14,002 nucleotides of DNA from Alphaproteobacteria bacterium UBA2903 (GTDB lineage: Bacteria > Pseudomonadota > Alphaproteobacteria > CAAGCB01 > CAG-977): assembly GCA_002349565.1 (NCBI GenBank), contig DEDN01000033.1, positions 1 to 14,002 on the forward strand. The letters run 5' to 3'. The translations under genes and the position numbers were made by a program. Below, piece after piece: positions 13,438 through 14,002 of the stretch. Within the stretch, counting starts at the first letter, position 1. Every line of letters begins with the position of its first letter. A model generated the notes under the pieces. The model was not told the DNA's origin. It was given only the letters and a program-made list of their open reading frames with translations, and made no database searches.

Positions 13438-13851
13438 ATGAACAGCCGCGTCCAAACCGCCGTCGATTTGCGTGAAAAGCACGGATACAACTGCGCACAG
13501 GCGATTTTATGCGCTTATGCGGACATTTTCGGACTGGACGAAGCCGCGGCATATCGAATCGCCGAAGGTTTCGGCACGGGCATGGGCGGCATGGGGGAAA
13601 CATGCGGCGCTTTGACGGGGGCGTTTATGCTGCTGGGGCTGAAAAACGGCAGCTCCGTCGGCGATAAAGCCGCGCGCGCCGCGTTGTACAAGGAAATCCG
13701 CGATCTGTCCGCCGCGTTCCAAGCCGAAGCGGGCGCAACCCTTTGCCGTGAATTGAAAGGGCAGACGGGCTTGCCTGTCTATCCGTGCGCAAAATGCATC
13801 GAAACAGCGGCAAAATTGATTGAAGAACGGATAAACGCTCAATCCAAATAA
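13438..13851 (+). CDS. C_GCAxxG_C_C family redox protein
   Basis: A 137-residue protein with the cysteine pattern that names the C_GCAxxG_C_C family: GYNCAQAIL (C19), a further C25, GGMGETCGALTGA (C56), and C103, C117 and C120 near the C-terminus (YPCAKC). The family is thought to be redox-active or metal-binding because of these cysteines, but no reaction is established. It is small, soluble and apparently complete. AAAGGAG at 13425-13431 is 6 bases before ATG 13438, and the gap to the upstream membrane protein gene is 16 bases, so they form an operon. The TAA stop (13849-13851) lies inside the first copy of a 23-bp direct repeat that recurs at the window end, so the gene's 3' end was duplicated. 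Confidence 0.85.
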   Translation: MNSRVQTAVDLREKHGYNCAQAILCAYADIFGLDEAAAYRIAEGFGTGMGGMGETCGALTGAFMLLGLKNGSSVGDKAARAALYKEIRDLSAAFQAEAGATLCRELKGQTGLPVYPCAKCIETAAKLIEERINAQSK

Positions 13852-14002
13852 AGAAAAGCCCCTGAAAAAGGTCGGAGTGATAGGATTTACTCGCTTCGCT
13901 CGCCCTGCGGGTCGCCGTTCCGGCGCTACCTTCGCTGACGCTTCGGTCGAACCTACTTCTCCGGTTCAAATCGACACCCCAATCCAAATAAAGAAAAGCC
14001 CC
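13840..14002. repeat. Pair of 23-bp exact direct repeats, 140-bp period
   Basis: The 23 bases at 13840-13862, which include the end and stop of the cysteine-rich gene and the left arm of a probable terminator (AAAAGCCCC), recur exactly at 13980-14002, where the window ends. The repeat may extend further. The sequence between them is the tRNA-like mosaic element. It is either a tandem unit of 140 bp or a duplication made on insertion. Confidence 0.85.
13870..13956 (-). other. tRNA-like 3' end split by a hairpin-rich insert
   Basis: On the minus strand, GTAGGTTCG (13956-13948) is followed after an insert by AATCCTATCACTCCGACC (13887-13870). Without the insert these form a T-arm (stem GTAGG/CCTAT with one G-U pair, loop TTCGAAT) plus an acceptor 3' strand like that of tRNA-Pro, lacking CCA. 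The insert (about 13888-13947) carries hairpins such as CGCC-GTTCC-GGCG and CCC-TG-CGGG and falls within the T-loop. No D-arm or anticodon is present, so it is not a functional tRNA. Confidence 0.6.

Noticed and set aside
13870..13980. A complete tRNA gene
   Set aside because: Only T-arm and acceptor 3' halves are recognisable, the T-loop is split, and no anticodon or D-arm is present.
13625..13987. Minus-strand 120-codon frame across the right-end element
   Set aside because: It merely translates the tRNA-like hairpin element and then runs antisense through the cysteine-rich gene; elements like this often yield spurious proteins.
1..14002. CRISPR array or rRNA genes
   Set aside because: No regularly spaced repeats with unique spacers and no rRNA-like sequence were seen; the only periodic repeat is the single 140-bp pair at the right end.

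Overview
The window looks like an accessory region from a mid-GC, Gram-negative, probably host-associated bacterium. I favour a gut alphaproteobacterium, but only at low confidence: no rRNA or complete tRNA is present to place it. Base composition splits the window in two. Positions 1-1705 are clearly AT-rich with strong GGAGG ribosome sites. From about 1720 onward GC is close to one half, with a different codon style.

Left segment (1-1705): the tail of an unidentified gene, a complete radical-SAM protein of the RlmN/Cfr 23S rRNA methyltransferase family, and a PHP-family phosphatase cut off after 102 residues. The cut falls at the composition boundary. Across it lies a RhuM-family gene on the minus strand that also loses its C-terminus, so two convergent genes are truncated within about 20 bases of each other.

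Mobile-element remnant (about 1706-5015): on the minus strand, reading right to left, are an intact tyrosine integrase, an AbiEi-type antitoxin, an AbiEii toxin reduced to its first ~50 residues, the last ~45 residues of a second tyrosine recombinase fused onto that toxin, and the truncated rhuM. This is a decayed integrative element with at least two deletion or recombination scars.

Intergenic block (4846-5418): integrase-proximal direct repeats; a compact element bounded by 10-bp inverted repeats, with a terminator at each end facing outward and a 50-codon ORF inside; then a good promoter and a highly structured leader. The leader carries an 8-codon ORF ahead of topAI (yjhX) and yjhQ, a toxin-antitoxin pair. 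It looks like a leader-peptide switch: the ORF covers the 5' arm of a stem whose 3' arm abuts the topAI ribosome site.

Core-like segment (6287-13851): trxB (thioredoxin reductase), an RgpF-like glycan-synthesis protein, a DUF4143 AAA ATPase bracketed by two near-identical 37-bp palindromes, a membrane diguanylate cyclase with a ~300-residue acidic/proline-rich tail, a divergently transcribed unknown membrane protein, and a C_GCAxxG_C_C-family cysteine protein in the same operon.

The right end (13840-14002) holds a mosaic element: a tRNA T-arm and acceptor 3' end on the minus strand, split in its T-loop by a hairpin-rich insert and flanked by a 23-bp exact direct repeat with a 140-bp period.
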